DNA of 48,780 bases from Deltaproteobacteria bacterium (lineage in GTDB: Bacteria; Myxococcota_A; Polyangia; Polyangiales; JADJMO01), in the NCBI GenBank assembly GCA_022843175.1, contig JALHOE010000028.1:12720-61499 (forward strand), given 5' to 3'. A program made the translations under genes and the position numbers. The notes under the pieces were generated by a model that was given only the letters and a program-made list of their open reading frames with translations, made no database searches and was not told the DNA's origin. Shown here piece after piece: positions 18,321-27,624 of this stretch (its first letter is position 1; each line of letters begins with the position of its first letter).

Positions 18321-19037
18321 ATTCCCGCCACGACCGAACGTTCATCGGCCATCGCCACCGAGACCCAGCGCACCCTGATGCGCCTGCTCGACTCGGCTTT
18401 CGGCGACGACACGACGGCGCGGGTGCTCATCCACGCAGCGCTCCGCTCTGCCCGTCGCACGACGCTGCCGGTCGAAGCCGACTCGCTCCTCGACTTCGTC
18501 CGCGCGCACATGATGGGCTCACTCACCGAGGAGCTGGGCCCGCGGGTGGTCTCGGCGCTCCTCGACCAGCTCGGCGAAGAGCTCGCCGCCGTCGAGCCGC
18601 CGAGCACCCGACGCCTCGCCCACGACTCGGTCTCGCGCATGCCGGCCGCCACGAGCGAGGTCCCCAAGAGCTCGGGGGTTCGCCTCCGCAGCCAGGTGCT
18701 CATCGTCGATCACGACCGCTTCGCGCGCTCGAACCTCGCCCGCACGCTGATCACCAGCGCGTGCGATGTCGCCGCCGCCGAGACGCCGCTCGACGTTCGC
18801 TCGCTCGACTCGCACATCGACGTCGCCATCGTGAACATGGACGTCCCCGAGGTCGCCGCGGTGCTCGGCGCGCTCCTCGCCAGGGAGCCGGACATCCGCA
18901 TCATCGCCATCGCCAACGAGAACGCGGGCGCCGAGGCCCTCCTCAGCGCGGCCCGGGTGCGCACGTTTCGGGTCATCCCGCGCTCGATGCGTCCACCGGA
19001 CGTCGTCGACCTGATCAAGCGCATCTCGCTCGCCTGA
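18321..19037 (+). CDS. Helical domain plus degenerate receiver protein, paralogue A
   Basis: From ATT 18321 the product has 238 residues. An N-terminal helical domain (LMRLLDSAFGDD to SLTEELGPRVVSALLDQLGEEL, about 20-95) is followed by a Pro/Ser linker and a receiver-like domain (VLIVDHDRFARSNLARTLITS). The phosphoacceptor position reads AIVNMDVPE, with Asn where a true receiver has Asp, and the usual Lys is not evident, so it is probably a pseudo-receiver. The protein at 28393-29025 has the same order and similar sequence. That paralogue has about 18 residues before the shared LxRxLD motif, which supports the ATT start over ATG 18378. Function unknown. Confidence 0.75.
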   Translation: MPATTERSSAIATETQRTLMRLLDSAFGDDTTARVLIHAALRSARRTTLPVEADSLLDFVRAHMMGSLTEELGPRVVSALLDQLGEELAAVEPPSTRRLAHDSVSRMPAATSEVPKSSGVRLRSQVLIVDHDRFARSNLARTLITSACDVAAAETPLDVRSLDSHIDVAIVNMDVPEVAAVLGALLAREPDIRIIAIANENAGAEALLSAARVRTFRVIPRSMRPPDVVDLIKRISLA

Positions 19038-19049
19038 GCTCGCCCGAGC

Positions 19050-19652
19050 TTATGGCGTGACGGTGGTCGCCTCGGCGACGAGCGAGAAGACGCGCTCCAT
19101 GCGATGCATGTCCTCGGGGTCGGGCGTGTTCGGATCGTCGACCTTCTCGTGCACCACCGACGTGACCCCGACCGCGACGCAGCGCGAACCGTCGAGGTAG
19201 TAGGTCCACCACGAGAGCGTGGCCGCGCCGCGGACGCCCTCGGCCGCGTGCAGCGGCACGACGTAGTGCAGGCGCGGCACCTTCTCGCCCCTGCGCGTGT
19301 CCTCGCTGATCATCGGCGGGCTGGTGAACACGCCGGCGGCGCTGATCGCTTTCGCCATCGCGTCGCCGTGCGCCTTGGCGCAGCTGTTGAGCGCGAGCGG
19401 CTTGGGCGCTCCGTCGACGACCGCGACGATCACGAAGGTTGGTCCGTTGTCGGAGCGGATGCGCAGGAGGATGGTGTCCTTGCCCACGGTGGGCGTCGCC
19501 CAGGCGAGCCCCGCGGCGAGCGGCACCTTGACCCGACCGTCGGCGGTCACCGCGTAGCCGCTGATCTCCGTGCCGCCGGCGACGAACGTATCGCCCTTGC
19601 CGCGACCGGACGCGCAGCCGAGCGCGATGGCCGCGGCCCACGCGAGCTTCAC
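19050..19652 (-). CDS. Probable lipoprotein of unknown function
   Basis: The 200-residue product starts at GTG 19652, overlapping the stop of the FolB-SDR gene (GTGA). The N-terminus VKLAWAAAIALGCASG is a short signal with a lipobox-like ALGC. The rest is soluble and beta-rich: ISGYAVTADGRVKVPLAAG, DTILLRIRSDNGPTFVIVAV, and LSWWTYYLDGSRCVAVGVTS near the end, with two further Cys that might form a disulphide. No domain recognised. It is the last gene of a minus-strand run that begins with the Crp/Fnr gene, so it is probably co-expressed with the GH31 lipoprotein. Confidence 0.7.
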   Translation of the reverse strand: MKLAWAAAIALGCASGRGKGDTFVAGGTEISGYAVTADGRVKVPLAAGLAWATPTVGKDTILLRIRSDNGPTFVIVAVVDGAPKPLALNSCAKAHGDAMAKAISAAGVFTSPPMISEDTRRGEKVPRLHYVVPLHAAEGVRGAATLSWWTYYLDGSRCVAVGVTSVVHEKVDDPNTPDPEDMHRMERVFSLVAEATTVTP

Positions 19653-20836
19653 GGCGCCCCGGAGAGGCCATAGCCGCCGCAGACGTCGAGCGCCGCGCCG
19701 GTGACGTACGCGGCCGCGGGCGAGGTGAGATAGGCGAGCCCGGCGACGACGTCGCCGACGCGCCCGAGCCGTCGCAGCGGGATGTCCTCGACCGACACCG
19801 GCAGGTCGATCGAGATCTCGAGGACGCCGGGGTTGAGCAGGTTGACGGTGATCCCGTGCGGCCCGCACGCGTCGGCGAACGTGCGCGTGAGGACCGCGAG
19901 CGCCGTCTTCGACACGTGATACGCGGAGCTCGCCGGCCGCCCGACGACCTCGTAGGAGCCGGCCTGACCGACGTTGACGATTCGCCCGAACCCTCGGTTC
20001 GCGGCGATCGACGCGTCGACCACCGCGCGCGAGAGGTGAAACACCGCGTCGAGGTTGACCCGCATCGTCTGGCGCCACTCGTCGCCGTCGACGTCGAGGA
20101 TGCCCTTGGGCACGTAGTGCCCGACGTTGTTGACGAGCACGTCGATGGGGCCGAGCTCGCGCGCGACGGTGGAGGCGAGCCCCTGCACCGCGGCGGCCTC
20201 GCTCAGATCGGCCGCGAACGACGCGAAGCGCGCGCTCGGGTGCCGCGCGCGGAGCGCCCGCACCGCCTCTTCGGCTTCGCTTTGGCTCGAGCGGTAGTGA
20301 ATGGCGACGTGCGCGCCGCGCTCGGCGAGGTGCTCGGCGATCGCGCGGCCGAGGCGCTTGGCCGAGCCGGTGACGAGCGCCACGCGGCCCGCGAGATCTT
20401 GCTCGCCCTCGCCCGGCTGGGAGAGCTCCGTCTTCGCGTCGACGTCGGGGGCGCGCACCCGGCGGCGGTGCTCCCACTCGAGCCGGGTGATCTTGCGCAT
20501 CACCCCGACGTAGGCCGCGCTCGGCAGCTCGCGGGTGATCTTGCGGATGCGGATGTCGAAGCTCGACGCCGGATACGACTCGAACACCAGGTCGGTGACC
20601 TTCTCGACGACGACCTCGAGGTAGCCGAAGTTCTTGCCCTGCAAGAGCGCCTCGACGCGGCGCACGAGGTCGCCGTAGTCGATGGTGTCCTCGAGGCGCC
20701 GCGAGTGGATCACCTTGCCGAAGTCGAACCCGAGCTCGAGGTCGAGCTGGACCTTCTGCAGCTGGCCCTGCTCCCACTCCCAGATCCCGATCTTGCAGAG
20801 GACCTCGAGGTTGTGGACGACGACGGTTTCGATCAT
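19649..20836 (-). CDS. Dihydroneopterin aldolase (FolB) fused to pteridine-reductase-like SDR
   Basis: 395 residues. Residues 1-120 match FolB: IETVVVHNLEVLCKIGIWEWE, LDLELGFDFGK, DTIDYGDLVRRVE and FGYLEVVVEKVTDLVF. FolB converts dihydroneopterin to 6-hydroxymethyl-dihydropterin in folate synthesis. After a linker, residues 150-395 are a short-chain dehydrogenase with ALVTGSAKRLGRAIAEHLAE (the RxxR-type NADPH loop seen in pteridine reductases/FolM), VNNVGHY and catalytic SAYHVSK (YxxxK). A fusion of aldolase and reductase would couple two pterin steps in one cytosolic protein. It starts 4 bases after the GH31 stop and overlaps the next gene. Confidence 0.88.
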   Translation of the reverse strand: MIETVVVHNLEVLCKIGIWEWEQGQLQKVQLDLELGFDFGKVIHSRRLEDTIDYGDLVRRVEALLQGKNFGYLEVVVEKVTDLVFESYPASSFDIRIRKITRELPSAAYVGVMRKITRLEWEHRRRVRAPDVDAKTELSQPGEGEQDLAGRVALVTGSAKRLGRAIAEHLAERGAHVAIHYRSSQSEAEEAVRALRARHPSARFASFAADLSEAAAVQGLASTVARELGPIDVLVNNVGHYVPKGILDVDGDEWRQTMRVNLDAVFHLSRAVVDASIAANRGFGRIVNVGQAGSYEVVGRPASSAYHVSKTALAVLTRTFADACGPHGITVNLLNPGVLEISIDLPVSVEDIPLRRLGRVGDVVAGLAYLTSPAAAYVTGAALDVCGGYGLSGAP

Positions 20837-20840
20837 GGGC

Positions 20841-23282
20841 TCACTTGTCCGAGACGGTACCGAGGATCCTGACGACGACCTTGCGGGACGCTGCGCCGCC
20901 GACGATCTCGAGCGAGCCCGACGCGTCTCCCAGCTTACCCGGTCCGACCACGTGGTATCCGGCGGCGTCGCGGCACGGCGCCACGAGCGGCGTTTCGCAG
21001 GCGGGGACCGCGGCGCCGTTCCACTGAGGGGCCAGCGGCGAAGATGTTCCGAGCCCCCGCATTCGGTATTCGAGCCCTGAGGTCTCGCGCACGGTCGCGT
21101 CCGGACCGAGCGTCACGAGGAGCTCGCGATCGTCGCCGATGTCGACGTCGCGGACGACGCCCTTGGCCTCCGCGATCACCGTGCGGACCTCCGGCGGGAA
21201 CATCGGAATGATGGAACCGCGCCGGAGGTACACCGGGATGGTCAGCTCCGGCCACTGCACCCACTCGCTCGCCGTCGGCAGGTATACGTCGCGCTTGGTC
21301 TGTCCCTTGAGCGTGATCGGCGCGACCAGGATCGACGACCCGAGCATGAACTCGTCCCCAACGGTCCACGCCTTGCCGTCGCTCGGGAACTCGACCGCGA
21401 GGTGACGCATGATCGAGATGCCGGTGTCGTGCGCCTCCTTCGCGAGGAGCTCGAAGTACGGGGTGAGCTGCTGGTGAAGGATCGCGTACTTGCGGAAGTG
21501 CGCGGTCGTCTCTGCGTCGCTCGCGAGGTTCCAGTTCTTGAGCGGCTGGGTGCCGTGGTGCGTGCGCATCACCGGGGTGAACGCTCCGAGCTCGGTCCAG
21601 CGGAAGAACGTCTCCTTGTTCGTCGGCGCGCGGAGCGCGACCTGATAACCGGCGATATCGCTCCCGTAGGTGGACACGCCAGCGATCGACAGCCCGAGGC
21701 CCATCGGCACGACGGTGGGCAGGCCGTCGTCGAGGCTCAGGTCGGTGGCCTGGTCGCCCGCCCACACCACGTCGGGAAGCGGTGTGGCGCGCAGCCAACC
21801 CGAGCGCATGAACGTGAGCGCGCGGTTGCCCTCGCCGAGCGCCGCGCGCTGCGCCTCGCCCCACTGCTGCGGGTAGAGGTTGTGCGACGTCCACGGATCG
21901 CTGCCGTCGGCGAGCTTGCTGTCGAGCGGCAGCCACTCGCCGTAGTCGCCCATCCAGCCGTCGACCCCGAGCGCGAGGTTCGCCTTCAGCTTGTCGGTGA
22001 CGAACTGCTTGGCCGCGGCGTTGGTGAGGTCGATCATCCCCGCCGGCTTCTGCTTCACGTTGCTGAACTCGTAGATCGCGCCGTCCTGCTTCTTCACCAG
22101 GTAGCCCTTGGGCGCGGTCTCCTTCCAGATGTTGAGGTCCTTCTCCACGAAGGTGTTGAAGTACGTGAAGCTCGCGAAGCCCTGCCCGTGGAGCTCGCTC
22201 ACGAGCTTCGGCAGCTCGGGGTAGAGCACCGGGTCGACGTCCCACTCCTCGGCGAGCTTGTAGTCGTCGCCGACGAACCGGCCGCCGCGCCAGTCCTCGT
22301 ACCAGATGGCGCTCGACGGGATGTCCTTGTCGCGTAGGTATTGACCGAACGCGCGGACCTTGTCGCTGCCGCCGATCGTGTCGTTCCACGGCGCGAACGC
22401 CAGGCGTGAGGGGACGCGCGGCCGACCGAACGCCTCGGTCGAGCGCGTCAGCGCCTGCTTGGGCGAGGGGCCGTCGAAGATGTGGAACGCCAGCGTCTGA
22501 CCGGTGACGTCGCCGGTGACGCGCAGCGCGCTCTCCTCCGAGGGCGCGCACATGCCGAACACGCTCCGGCCGTTGGTGTCGAGGGCGCCGACGTAGCCGC
22601 GCTTCGCGAGGTACACCGGGACCGGATACGAGCTCGCGTGTCGCGTGCCGGCGAGGTACCAGATGGGCAGCGGATCGTCGTTGTCGCGCTTGCCGATGCC
22701 CGGCTCGCTCACGAACAGCGGGACGATCGTGCCGCGGTGATCGACGTCGCGCGCCTGGGCGCCGAAGCCGAGGAAGTGGTCGTCGTCGTCGCACTTGGCC
22801 GCGATCGACGCCCACACGCGCCCCGTGGGGACGGCGTCGGGTGTGACGAAGAAGCGCAGCTCGCCGTCGCGCGCGGTGTTGATCTGCACCGATGCGACCT
22901 TGCCCGCGTCGTCGACCGCGTCGAACGCGATGCCGTTGACGGTGGTGATCTTGGCTGCGCGACGCGCCGAGCGCCACCGCGTCCCGGTGTCGGTGAACTG
23001 ATAGCTGCCGTAGAGCGCTTGCACACGGGTCTCGACCGTGCGCACGGCGATGCCGGTGAGCGGGGGCGGATCGCTCTCGTCGGTCGGCGCGGCGATCTCG
23101 CGCGGCGGCAGCCCGTCGAAGAGGAGCCGCCCGTCGGCGGCAGTGATCGAGACGCGGAGCGGATCGGGCTCGACGCGAACGCGAAAGCCGCCGATCGTCT
23201 GTTCGACGGGCGGCGGCTTCGGCGCTTCCTGTTCCGAGGAGCAGGCGATCGTGAACGCACACAGCGCGCAGACACGCTTCAT
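20841..23282 (-). CDS. GH31-family alpha-glycosidase, putative lipoprotein
   Basis: The 813-residue protein starts at ATG 23282. MKRVCALCAFTIACSS provides a signal with a likely lipidated Cys, so the enzyme should act outside the cytoplasm. The GH31 barrel has the nucleophile Asp446 in GWMGDYGEWLP and the likely acid/base Asp510 in VVWAGDQATD. The sequence around both resembles the YihQ-type subgroup more than classical alpha-glucosidases (usual WxDMNE). The sulfoquinovose-recognition residues of YihQ cannot be confirmed, since the EDWRGGR loop is only loosely alike. Substrate is therefore an unknown alpha-linked sugar. It lies between the Crp/Fnr gene (19 bases upstream) and the FolB-SDR gene. 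Confidence 0.88.
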   Translation of the reverse strand: MKRVCALCAFTIACSSEQEAPKPPPVEQTIGGFRVRVEPDPLRVSITAADGRLLFDGLPPREIAAPTDESDPPPLTGIAVRTVETRVQALYGSYQFTDTGTRWRSARRAAKITTVNGIAFDAVDDAGKVASVQINTARDGELRFFVTPDAVPTGRVWASIAAKCDDDDHFLGFGAQARDVDHRGTIVPLFVSEPGIGKRDNDDPLPIWYLAGTRHASSYPVPVYLAKRGYVGALDTNGRSVFGMCAPSEESALRVTGDVTGQTLAFHIFDGPSPKQALTRSTEAFGRPRVPSRLAFAPWNDTIGGSDKVRAFGQYLRDKDIPSSAIWYEDWRGGRFVGDDYKLAEEWDVDPVLYPELPKLVSELHGQGFASFTYFNTFVEKDLNIWKETAPKGYLVKKQDGAIYEFSNVKQKPAGMIDLTNAAAKQFVTDKLKANLALGVDGWMGDYGEWLPLDSKLADGSDPWTSHNLYPQQWGEAQRAALGEGNRALTFMRSGWLRATPLPDVVWAGDQATDLSLDDGLPTVVPMGLGLSIAGVSTYGSDIAGYQVALRAPTNKETFFRWTELGAFTPVMRTHHGTQPLKNWNLASDAETTAHFRKYAILHQQLTPYFELLAKEAHDTGISIMRHLAVEFPSDGKAWTVGDEFMLGSSILVAPITLKGQTKRDVYLPTASEWVQWPELTIPVYLRRGSIIPMFPPEVRTVIAEAKGVVRDVDIGDDRELLVTLGPDATVRETSGLEYRMRGLGTSSPLAPQWNGAAVPACETPLVAPCRDAAGYHVVGPGKLGDASGSLEIVGGAASRKVVVRILGTVSDK

Positions 23283-23301
23283 GCGCGCGGACGCTAGTAG
23301 G

Positions 23302-24018
23302 TCAGACCTCGGGACGCTCGCTCTTGCGCGCGGGCGGCGGCAGGTTTGACTCGCGCTGACGGCGCGAGCCCCACCACAGACCGGAGCGGTTCGAGCGGAG
23401 CCAGCCACGACGCTCCCACTCGGCGAGCGTGCGCGAGACCGTCTCGGTGGTGGCGTGGACCATCATCGCGAGATCGCAGCGGCGAAGCGGCAGCGGCAGG
23501 TAGCGCCCGTCGTCGAGCGGGGAGCCGTGTCTCTCGGAGAGACGGTCGAGCAGGCTCATTAGCCGCTCCTCGACCGAGCCACCGACGAGCTCGGGGACGC
23601 GCCTGAGGTAGCCGCGGGACTCCTTGGCGAGCGCCTCGCCGAAGCGCTGGGATGCCCCGGCGTTGGCGTGGATGGCCGCGAGCAGGATCGCTCGGTCGAC
23701 GACGGCAACGTCGCAGGTCCGCATCGCGACCACGGCGACCGGCGAGGGCGCCGCGTCGATGGTCAGGGAGGGCAGGGGGAGGGTCGGACCGCGGAGGACG
23801 TCGACCAGGATTCGCCCCTGGGTGACCTTCACCAGACCCTGGAGGAGGACCGGCACCCCGGCGTTCGCCTCGCCCTCGCTGATGAGCGGGCGGTCACGCT
23901 CCACTCGCGTGAGGTGAGCGCGCGCAAGCACGTCCGCGTAGTGATGACGCGGTAGCTCTGCAAAGACGGGAATCTTCCGAAGTTCAGCGGCAAGATCGAG
24001 CGGCGCAGCGACTCGCAT
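23302..24018 (-). CDS. Crp/Fnr-family transcriptional regulator
   Basis: 238 residues from ATG 24018, with AGGAAGG upstream on the minus strand. The cyclic-nucleotide-binding fold spans about 14-120 (IPVFAELPRHHYADVLARA, LISEGEANAGVPVLLQGLVKVTQG); the phosphate-binding cassette of true cAMP binders is not obvious and no four-Cys Fe-S set is present. The HTH_Crp winged helix is at about 150-212 with RRCDLAMMVHATTETVSRTL as recognition region. A charged C-terminal tail follows. It is the first gene of a run with GH31, FolB-SDR and a lipoprotein gene, so it probably controls them in response to an unknown ligand. Confidence 0.9.
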   Translation of the reverse strand: MRVAAPLDLAAELRKIPVFAELPRHHYADVLARAHLTRVERDRPLISEGEANAGVPVLLQGLVKVTQGRILVDVLRGPTLPLPSLTIDAAPSPVAVVAMRTCDVAVVDRAILLAAIHANAGASQRFGEALAKESRGYLRRVPELVGGSVEERLMSLLDRLSERHGSPLDDGRYLPLPLRRCDLAMMVHATTETVSRTLAEWERRGWLRSNRSGLWWGSRRQRESNLPPPARKSERPEV

Positions 24019-24256
24019 TCGGGGTCCAACCTTCCTGCGCCCGAAGGCGCGGCGAGCCCCTAAAAAGCGGGGCGGCCCTCCCGGAACGAGCTTACCCGGC
24101 AGGTGTTCTCGGGCAATGCGGGGGGTCTACTTGCCGACGTGTCGTTGACTCAGAGCAGTTGAGCAAATCAGTGTTGCGCAAATTCCCGCGCATTACGAGG
24201 TCCGCTTCGGTAACCGCTGAGGCTGAACTTTTGCGCCTTAACTGTACGCGAGCTCT

Positions 24257-27200
24257 TCAACGCCAGCGTGCACGGACGAGCACGAACTTGTTCGTGATCG
24301 TCTCGTTGGTGACCTGCTCGGTCCAACGCGAACCGTTGGGCGGTGCGCCGAGCACGCCGCGCAACATGTCGTCGATCTTCGACACACGGCTGAACTCGGT
24401 GACGAAGTAGACCGCGCCGGTCTTGCCCTTGATGTCGCCGAGCCACGTGCGCATGCGATCGGCGCCGCGCTCGCCGGCCGTCGCGCCCTGACCCATGCCG
24501 TTGCCGAACTCGATGAGCCGACCGCCGGAGTAGAAGTTCTCGCCCTTCCAGTTCATCTCGAACGCGACGAGCGGCTCCTTGGTCGACTTGCGATCCTTGT
24601 AGTACGCCTCGAAGAGCGGGCGCTGACCCCAGTGCGGGGCGACCTTCATCATGTAGACGTCGAGCGTCCACGCGCTGAACAACGCCGCGCACGCGATCAG
24701 CGCGACGACCGCCTGCCGGCGCCACGCGCGCGCGACGAGCACGACCATCAGCACGGTGATCGCGAGGCCGAAGCCGAGGAGCGCCGGGGTGAACGAGAGC
24801 TCCTTGGGCCACAGGCGGTCGTAGCGATAGGTGTAGAGGTGGATCAGGCGCTCCTGGCCCTTGATGTCGGCCTCGGGGCGCGACGCGAGGTCGCGGGTGA
24901 CGAGCGCCGCGCAGAACGCGCCTGCGAGGGCGACCGCGCCGATCATCAGGCTCTTCACGTAGGACGAGCTCGTGTCGCGCGACGCCGTCGGCTCGTCGAG
25001 CTCGCGATACGACGTGGCGTGGGGCTCGCTCACCAGCGTGTCCTCGGAGGACTCGCTGGGCGTGCCGGTGAGGCGCTGGGCGACGAACGCGAGGACGAGG
25101 CCCGCGCCGCCGAGGACGAGCGCGATCGTGGCCGCGGGCGGGACCGGTCCGAGCTGCGTCTCGACGCGGCCGAAGAAGGAGCCCGCGGCGAGCCGCGAGA
25201 ACCCGTACGCCGCGAGGCCCACGCCGGCGACGGTGGCGACCAGCCACGGCATGCGCTTCTGCGCCTCGGCGACGCGGCCCTTGCCGAGCGCGTCGTCGAG
25301 GAAGATGCCGGTGAGGAGACCGGCGGCCGGACCCGCGGGGAAGACGTAGTGGTGGAACTTCGTCTTCATGTACGTGAAGAGCGCCCACGCGAAGATGAAC
25401 CACATGACGAGGAACGTCATGACGTCTCGTTCGCGTTCCTCTTGCACGCTGAGCACGCGGCCCTGCTGCTGCCAACGCGTGCGGGCCCACCAGATCAGGC
25501 CGGCCGGGACGAGGCCCGTCCACGGCCACATGCCGTAGCCCATCTGCCACACGAAGTAGCGGATCGACACGTCGTCGCCGGTGTTGGTGTCGTGCACGTG
25601 GTCGAGCGCGCGCTTCCACATGTGGTGGACGAAGAGCTGCTGGATGAACTCGTCGCCCATGCGGACGTACATCGCGACGAACCACGGCGCGCCGACGATG
25701 GCGAGGATGAGCACACCGGAGATCAGCTCGAGCCGCACGAGGTCGCGCCACTTGCGGGCGGTGACGACGTACGCGCCGGCGACCATGACCGGGAGGATGA
25801 AGCCGGCGACGCCCTTGCCCATCGACGAGATGGCGGCGAACACCCAGGCCACGAGGAAGCAGAGGCGCGAGATGCGGCGCTCGTTGCGGTTGATCGTGAG
25901 TAGGCCGCCGAGGACGCCGAGCCAGAGCAGCCCCTGGAGCACCGGCTGGAACTCGCGATGGACGTTCGGCTTGAGGTCGCACGGCCACTTGCCGATGCGC
26001 ATGAGCCGCTCGAACGAGTCCCCCGTGGTCGGCGACATCCAGCACTCGAGGCCCGAGCCGCTGCGGTACTCGTCGCCGTGCGGCTCGAAGCCGAAGGCGC
26101 CCTGCGTCACCAACGTCATGTTGCGCGACATGAGGTAGATGGCCTGCGGGAGCGCGCAGATGAGGATCACGCCGATCGCCAGGTGGAAGCCGGAGACGGT
26201 GAAGGTGTGCTTGCCGAACTTGATCGGCACGCCCTTCACCGTCTGGTCGTCGTCGGTGGTGAGGCCGATGATGAGGAGCGACATCGCCGCCGTGATCGAG
26301 GCGACGAAGGGCATGTCGGTGATCGACTGGTGCGAGAGCATCGACCAGTAGCCCATGGTCGAGAGCACGATCGCCGAGATGAGTCCGGCGCGGCGGCCGC
26401 GCACCTGGGCGACGGCGCGGTACGCGAGGTAGAGCGCGATCACCGACAGCGCGAGCGAGGGCAGACGGACGATCCACTCCGGGTGGGTCGGGTCGCCGCC
26501 GATCTCGGCCGGCGCGATCATGCCGTCGGGCCGGTATTTCACGCCGAACGTGGCCATCGCGAGCGCTTGGATCCAGAAGTCGAGGATCGGCTTGCTGAGG
26601 AAGAAGCCCTCTTCGGCCCACCAGATCGTGATCCAGTCGTCGCGCGCGAGGATCTCGCGCGAGACCTCGCCGTAGTGCGTCTCCCACGGGTCGATGAGGC
26701 CGTGGGCGCCGAGCGTGGGCAGGTAGAGCACGCAGCAGAAGACGATGAGCCAGAAGCCCTCGCGCTCGCGGAGCGGGCGCGCGACGTCGTCGACCAGGCC
26801 GAGCGCGGCGAGCGTGCGATAGCCGAGCGCGCAGGTGGCGATCCAGCCGACGGTGATGAAGATGCCCCACAGGATCCCGCTCGCGTAGGCCATCAGGCTC
26901 ATCGTCGAGATGAGCGCGAGCAGCGTGGCGGCGAAGGGGACGAGCGCGTCGTTCGCGTCGCGGACGCCCTCGGCGACGCGCGCCGGCGGCAGGATCGCCA
27001 CGCCGCGCTCGCGCTTCCTGGCGAAGCCGACGCGCCACGGGATGTGGTCGTCGAACGAGCCGATGAGGTGCAGCGCGCCGATCGCGGCGATGACGACGCC
27101 GACGAAGCCGACCGGGACGCCCCACCGCCACTGCGCGTCCCGCGCCATGAGCAGGAACGACAACAGCACGCCGGCGCCGAAGACGAGGCCGCCGCTCTTG

Positions 27201-27388
27201 AGGTTCAGAGGGTGACCGCCGCGCGTGAACGCGAACGGCGAGTCGGTGGGCTCGTCGGACTTCGACTCGGCGGGCTTGGACGCCTCGACCGGTTCGGCGG
27301 GAGCGGGAGCGGGAGCGGGAGCGGGGGCGTCGTCGGTGGCGACGGGCTCCTTCTCGGGCTCGGCGGGCGAGGTGTCGGGTTCGGCCAT
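24257..27388 (-). CDS. Large ArnT/PMT-like membrane glycosyltransferase
   Basis: 1043 residues from ATG 27388. A disordered N-terminus (about 1-55) rich in Ala, Pro and Glu includes an APAPAPAPAP stretch encoded by a short GC-rich tandem repeat near 27300-27327. Many membrane spans follow. The first extracytoplasmic loop holds HGLIDPWETHYGEVSREIL and SKPILDFWIQALAM, matching the acidic catalytic loop and the KP...W motif of the GT-83/ArnT and PMT_2 families, which transfer sugars from polyprenyl phosphate to lipid A, proteins or other acceptors. The protein is nearly twice the length of E. coli ArnT, with extra membrane spans before and after the core. The donor and acceptor are unknown. Confidence 0.85.
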   Translation of the reverse strand: MAEPDTSPAEPEKEPVATDDAPAPAPAPAPAEPVEASKPAESKSDEPTDSPFAFTRGGHPLNLKSGGLVFGAGVLLSFLLMARDAQWRWGVPVGFVGVVIAAIGALHLIGSFDDHIPWRVGFARKRERGVAILPPARVAEGVRDANDALVPFAATLLALISTMSLMAYASGILWGIFITVGWIATCALGYRTLAALGLVDDVARPLREREGFWLIVFCCVLYLPTLGAHGLIDPWETHYGEVSREILARDDWITIWWAEEGFFLSKPILDFWIQALAMATFGVKYRPDGMIAPAEIGGDPTHPEWIVRLPSLALSVIALYLAYRAVAQVRGRRAGLISAIVLSTMGYWSMLSHQSITDMPFVASITAAMSLLIIGLTTDDDQTVKGVPIKFGKHTFTVSGFHLAIGVILICALPQAIYLMSRNMTLVTQGAFGFEPHGDEYRSGSGLECWMSPTTGDSFERLMRIGKWPCDLKPNVHREFQPVLQGLLWLGVLGGLLTINRNERRISRLCFLVAWVFAAISSMGKGVAGFILPVMVAGAYVVTARKWRDLVRLELISGVLILAIVGAPWFVAMYVRMGDEFIQQLFVHHMWKRALDHVHDTNTGDDVSIRYFVWQMGYGMWPWTGLVPAGLIWWARTRWQQQGRVLSVQEERERDVMTFLVMWFIFAWALFTYMKTKFHHYVFPAGPAAGLLTGIFLDDALGKGRVAEAQKRMPWLVATVAGVGLAAYGFSRLAAGSFFGRVETQLGPVPPAATIALVLGGAGLVLAFVAQRLTGTPSESSEDTLVSEPHATSYRELDEPTASRDTSSSYVKSLMIGAVALAGAFCAALVTRDLASRPEADIKGQERLIHLYTYRYDRLWPKELSFTPALLGFGLAITVLMVVLVARAWRRQAVVALIACAALFSAWTLDVYMMKVAPHWGQRPLFEAYYKDRKSTKEPLVAFEMNWKGENFYSGGRLIEFGNGMGQGATAGERGADRMRTWLGDIKGKTGAVYFVTEFSRVSKIDDMLRGVLGAPPNGSRWTEQVTNETITNKFVLVRARWR

Positions 27389-27571
27389 GAGAAAGCAAGC
27401 AAGCGCGGGACGCTCGCGGACGCCTTGTCTCGCGAGATGCGCGGCGGGGCAAGAGGGCGATGCAGGGGGGGACGAGGGAACGAGGCCGATCGACCGGCAA
27501 TTCCCCGCCAAAAGGCCGCGACTCGCGCGTCCGGGGGTTGAGCCAATCCGTGCAAGGGGCGGAGGGCCCGA

Positions 27572-27588
27572 CCGCGGGTTTTCCGCGG
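27572..27588. other. CCGCGG-GTTTT-CCGCGG hairpin in the 27389-27624 intergenic region
   Basis: A perfect 6-bp inverted repeat with a GTTTT loop lies between the divergent glycosyltransferase and Kazal-lipoprotein genes, 37 bases before the latter. It could be an operator or a structured leader. The rest of this 236-base gap shows no gene or clear promoter. Confidence 0.3.
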
Positions 27589-27624
27589 ATCCGGGCTGGC
27601 GAAGACCTTGCTACGCATGGGCGT

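Noticed and set aside
24155-24180. FNR-like box (TTGA...ATCA) upstream of the Crp/Fnr gene
   Set aside because: Half-site spacing is one base short and the outer bases do not match; it is also far from the start codon.
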